Position numbers and translations under genes: made by a program. Of a stretch of 22,791 bases of DNA, positions 21,420 through 22,791 are shown piece by piece. The stretch covers positions 1 through 22,791 of the forward strand of contig CAINKA010000110.1 of assembly GCA_903849835.1 (NCBI GenBank), in the 5' to 3' direction. Position 1 is the first letter of the stretch; each line of letters opens with the position of its first letter. Source of the stretch: an uncultured Alphaproteobacteria bacterium (GTDB taxonomy: Bacteria; Pseudomonadota; Alphaproteobacteria; Rickettsiales; UBA1997). The notes beneath the pieces are model-generated. The model made no database searches. It was not told the origin of the DNA and worked only from the letters and a program-made list of their open reading frames with translations.

Positions 21420-22727
21420 ATGAATTTCAAATCAGATTTTTTACGCGAATTTTCCCAACGCGGATTTTTCGCCCAAGCCACTCATGCCGCAGAATTAGAC
21501 GAAGTTTTTTCCAACGAAAAAATCGCCGCTTATATCGGATTTGATTGCACCGCAAAATCACTTCACGCCGGCAATTTAATCCAAATCATGATCCTGCGCC
21601 TTTTACAAAAACACGGACACAAACCGATTGTTTTGCTCGGCGGTGGGACGACGCGGATCGGTGATCCGTCGGGAAAAGATGAGTCGCGACAAGTTTTATC
21701 CGACGAAAAAATTTCCGAAAATCTTTCCGGCATTCGCAAAAATTTGGAGAAATTTATCAGCTTTGGCGGTGGTGCCTCGAATGCCATTTTAGTCAATAAT
21801 GACGACTGGTTGCGCCACTTGAACTACATCGATTTCCTGCGCGAAGTCGGCCGCCATTTTTCGATCAATCGCATGCTCACTTTCGATTCAGTGAAGTCGC
21901 GACTCGAACGCGAACAGCCACTCTCTTTCCTCGAATTCAACTACATGATTTTGCAAGCCTACGATTTTTTTGAGCTCAACCAAAAATACAATTGCCGCCT
22001 ACAAATTGGCGGCTCGGATCAGTGGGGGAATATTGTGAATGGGGTGGAATTAATTCGCAGAATGGCGATCGTAAATTTTTATCGAGAAATTCCCAACGTC
22101 AAAAAAGGTCAAGAAAATTATGACGCATTGGGAGAGCAATTTGAAAAAGATTTTTATGAATCATCCTTCGGATTGACTTCTCCTTTGCTCACCACCGCCG
22201 ATGGAAAAAAAATGGGAAAAACCGCTGAGGGCGCAGTGTGGCTTGATGCAGACATGCTCTCACCTTTCGATTATTTTCAATATTTCCGCAACACCCACGA
22301 CGCTGACGTCGAAAAATTTTTGAAACTTTTTACTGATTTAGAAATTTCTGAAATCGAAAAGTTGCGCGAAAAAAACATCAATTCGGCGAAGGAAATTTTA
22401 GCTTTCGAAGCTACAAAAATCTGCCACGGCGAAAAAATTGCGGCGGAAGTTTTGCAAAAAGCGCGCGAGATTTTCGTCGCCAAAAACTCTGCCGCTTTCG
22501 AGGAAAAAGAGATTTCCCTCGGCGCCGAAAAAAATAAAAAACTCACCGAAATAATTTTTGAAATTGGTGCTGCAGAATCGAAAGGCGCATCAAAGAAATT
22601 AATCGAAGGCAAAGGCGTTAAAATCAACGGGGACGTGGTTTTGGATGTTCAACATTCAATCATCGAGATCGGCGAATTTGAATTGTCGGTGGGGAAGAAA
22701 AAGTTTTTCAAAATCGTGATTAAATAA
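21420..22727 (+). CDS. tyrS: Tyrosyl-tRNA synthetase
   Basis: Charges tRNA-Tyr with tyrosine. The 435-residue class I synthetase has the HIGH-equivalent HAGN (49-52) in 'DCTAKSLHAGNLIQIMILRL', 'VLLGGGTTRIGDPSGKDESR', the tyrosine-site 'FLEFNYMILQAYDFF', 'LQIGGSDQWGNIVNGVELIR' and the KMSKS-equivalent KMGKT (264-268), a normal variant for bacterial TyrRS. A C-terminal S4 RNA-binding domain is present ('SKKLIEGKGVKINGDVVLDV'). The ATG at 21420 fits the family start; no Shine-Dalgarno is visible. The 74-base divergent region with hemF must hold promoters for both genes, but I cannot assign boxes with confidence. The edge of another family A repeat follows 42 bases after the stop. Confidence 0.97.
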   Translation: MNFKSDFLREFSQRGFFAQATHAAELDEVFSNEKIAAYIGFDCTAKSLHAGNLIQIMILRLLQKHGHKPIVLLGGGTTRIGDPSGKDESRQVLSDEKISENLSGIRKNLEKFISFGGGASNAILVNNDDWLRHLNYIDFLREVGRHFSINRMLTFDSVKSRLEREQPLSFLEFNYMILQAYDFFELNQKYNCRLQIGGSDQWGNIVNGVELIRRMAIVNFYREIPNVKKGQENYDALGEQFEKDFYESSFGLTSPLLTTADGKKMGKTAEGAVWLDADMLSPFDYFQYFRNTHDADVEKFLKLFTDLEISEIEKLREKNINSAKEILAFEATKICHGEKIAAEVLQKAREIFVAKNSAAFEEKEISLGAEKNKKLTEIIFEIGAAESKGASKKLIEGKGVKINGDVVLDVQHSIIEIGEFELSVGKKKFFKIVIK

Positions 22728-22768
22728 CTTAGGTCCGGCAATTGGGATCTGCACAAAATACCTTCAAT

Positions 22769-22791
22769 GTCATGCTGAGCCTGTCGAAGCA
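22769..22791. repeat. Family A palindromic repeat, copy 4, cut by window end
   Basis: GTCATGCTGAGCCTGTCGAAGCA at the right edge is identical to the start of the left arm of copy 1, with one more base (the preceding G) than the perfect arm. Only one arm is visible, so whether the partner arm exists beyond the window is unknown. It lies after tyrS, in the same intergenic setting as the other copies. Confidence 0.8.

Noticed and set aside
22200..22226. Damaged KMSKS motif in tyrS
   Set aside because: KMGKT is within the normal range for bacterial tyrosyl-tRNA synthetases, and the HAGN form of HIGH is also usual.

Overview
The window is A+T-rich bacterial chromosome, densely packed with housekeeping genes. 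It carries lipid A synthesis, outer-membrane lipoprotein handling, an aerobic coproporphyrinogen oxidase, a separate PurS subunit, a CarD-family regulator, a nitronate-monooxygenase-like flavoprotein and the order rpmF-plsX-fabH. Together these suggest an A+T-rich alphaproteobacterium. De novo arginine, purine, CTP and heme genes argue against a fully reduced obligate intracellular parasite. The taxonomic call is inference; there is no rRNA or marker tree here.

Layout. 1-2786 (+): the C-terminal piece of a staphylococcal-nuclease-like protein, argC, a perfect palindromic repeat, and mnmE/trmE. 2843-4069: an unrecognised basic protein (+) converging on two small lipoproteins (-), one of them BamE. 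4206-6461 (+): rpmF-plsX-fabH. 6464-9108 (-): a GT4 glycosyltransferase and a membrane-anchored M23 peptidase, separated by a second, degenerate palindromic repeat. 9305-11062 (+): a CarD-family protein with a long lysine-rich N-terminal tail and an acidic C-terminal tail, then lolD. 11080-14869 (-): an apparent operon read xseA, lpxK, lpxL, then a PEGA-domain lipoprotein. 14987-18679 (+): a nitronate-monooxygenase-like flavoprotein, pyrG and an LptE-like lipoprotein. 18650-21345 (-): hemF, purC, purS, purQ. 21420-22727 (+): tyrS, followed by the edge of another palindromic repeat.

Themes. Much of the window serves the envelope: phospholipid and fatty-acid initiation (plsX, fabH), lipid A (lpxK, lpxL), lipoprotein export (lolD), outer-membrane assembly lipoproteins (bamE, LptE-like), a PEGA lipoprotein and a murein hydrolase. 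A second theme is nucleotide synthesis (pyrG, purC/S/Q). No gene-free stretch exceeds 300 bases, and I saw no tRNA, rRNA, CRISPR array or transposase gene.

Two families of intergenic inverted repeats stand out. Family A is a REP-like element built on CTTCGACAGGCTCAG, with four copies in the window. Family B is a hairpin of tandem GTCGTAA heptamers, with two copies. Both family B copies end in a T-run only about 10 bases before the start codon of a nucleotide-biosynthesis gene (pyrG and purC). The best candidates for new biology are the tailed CarD protein, the paired family B hairpins, the internal covariation in family A, and the unrecognised basic protein at 2843-3322.
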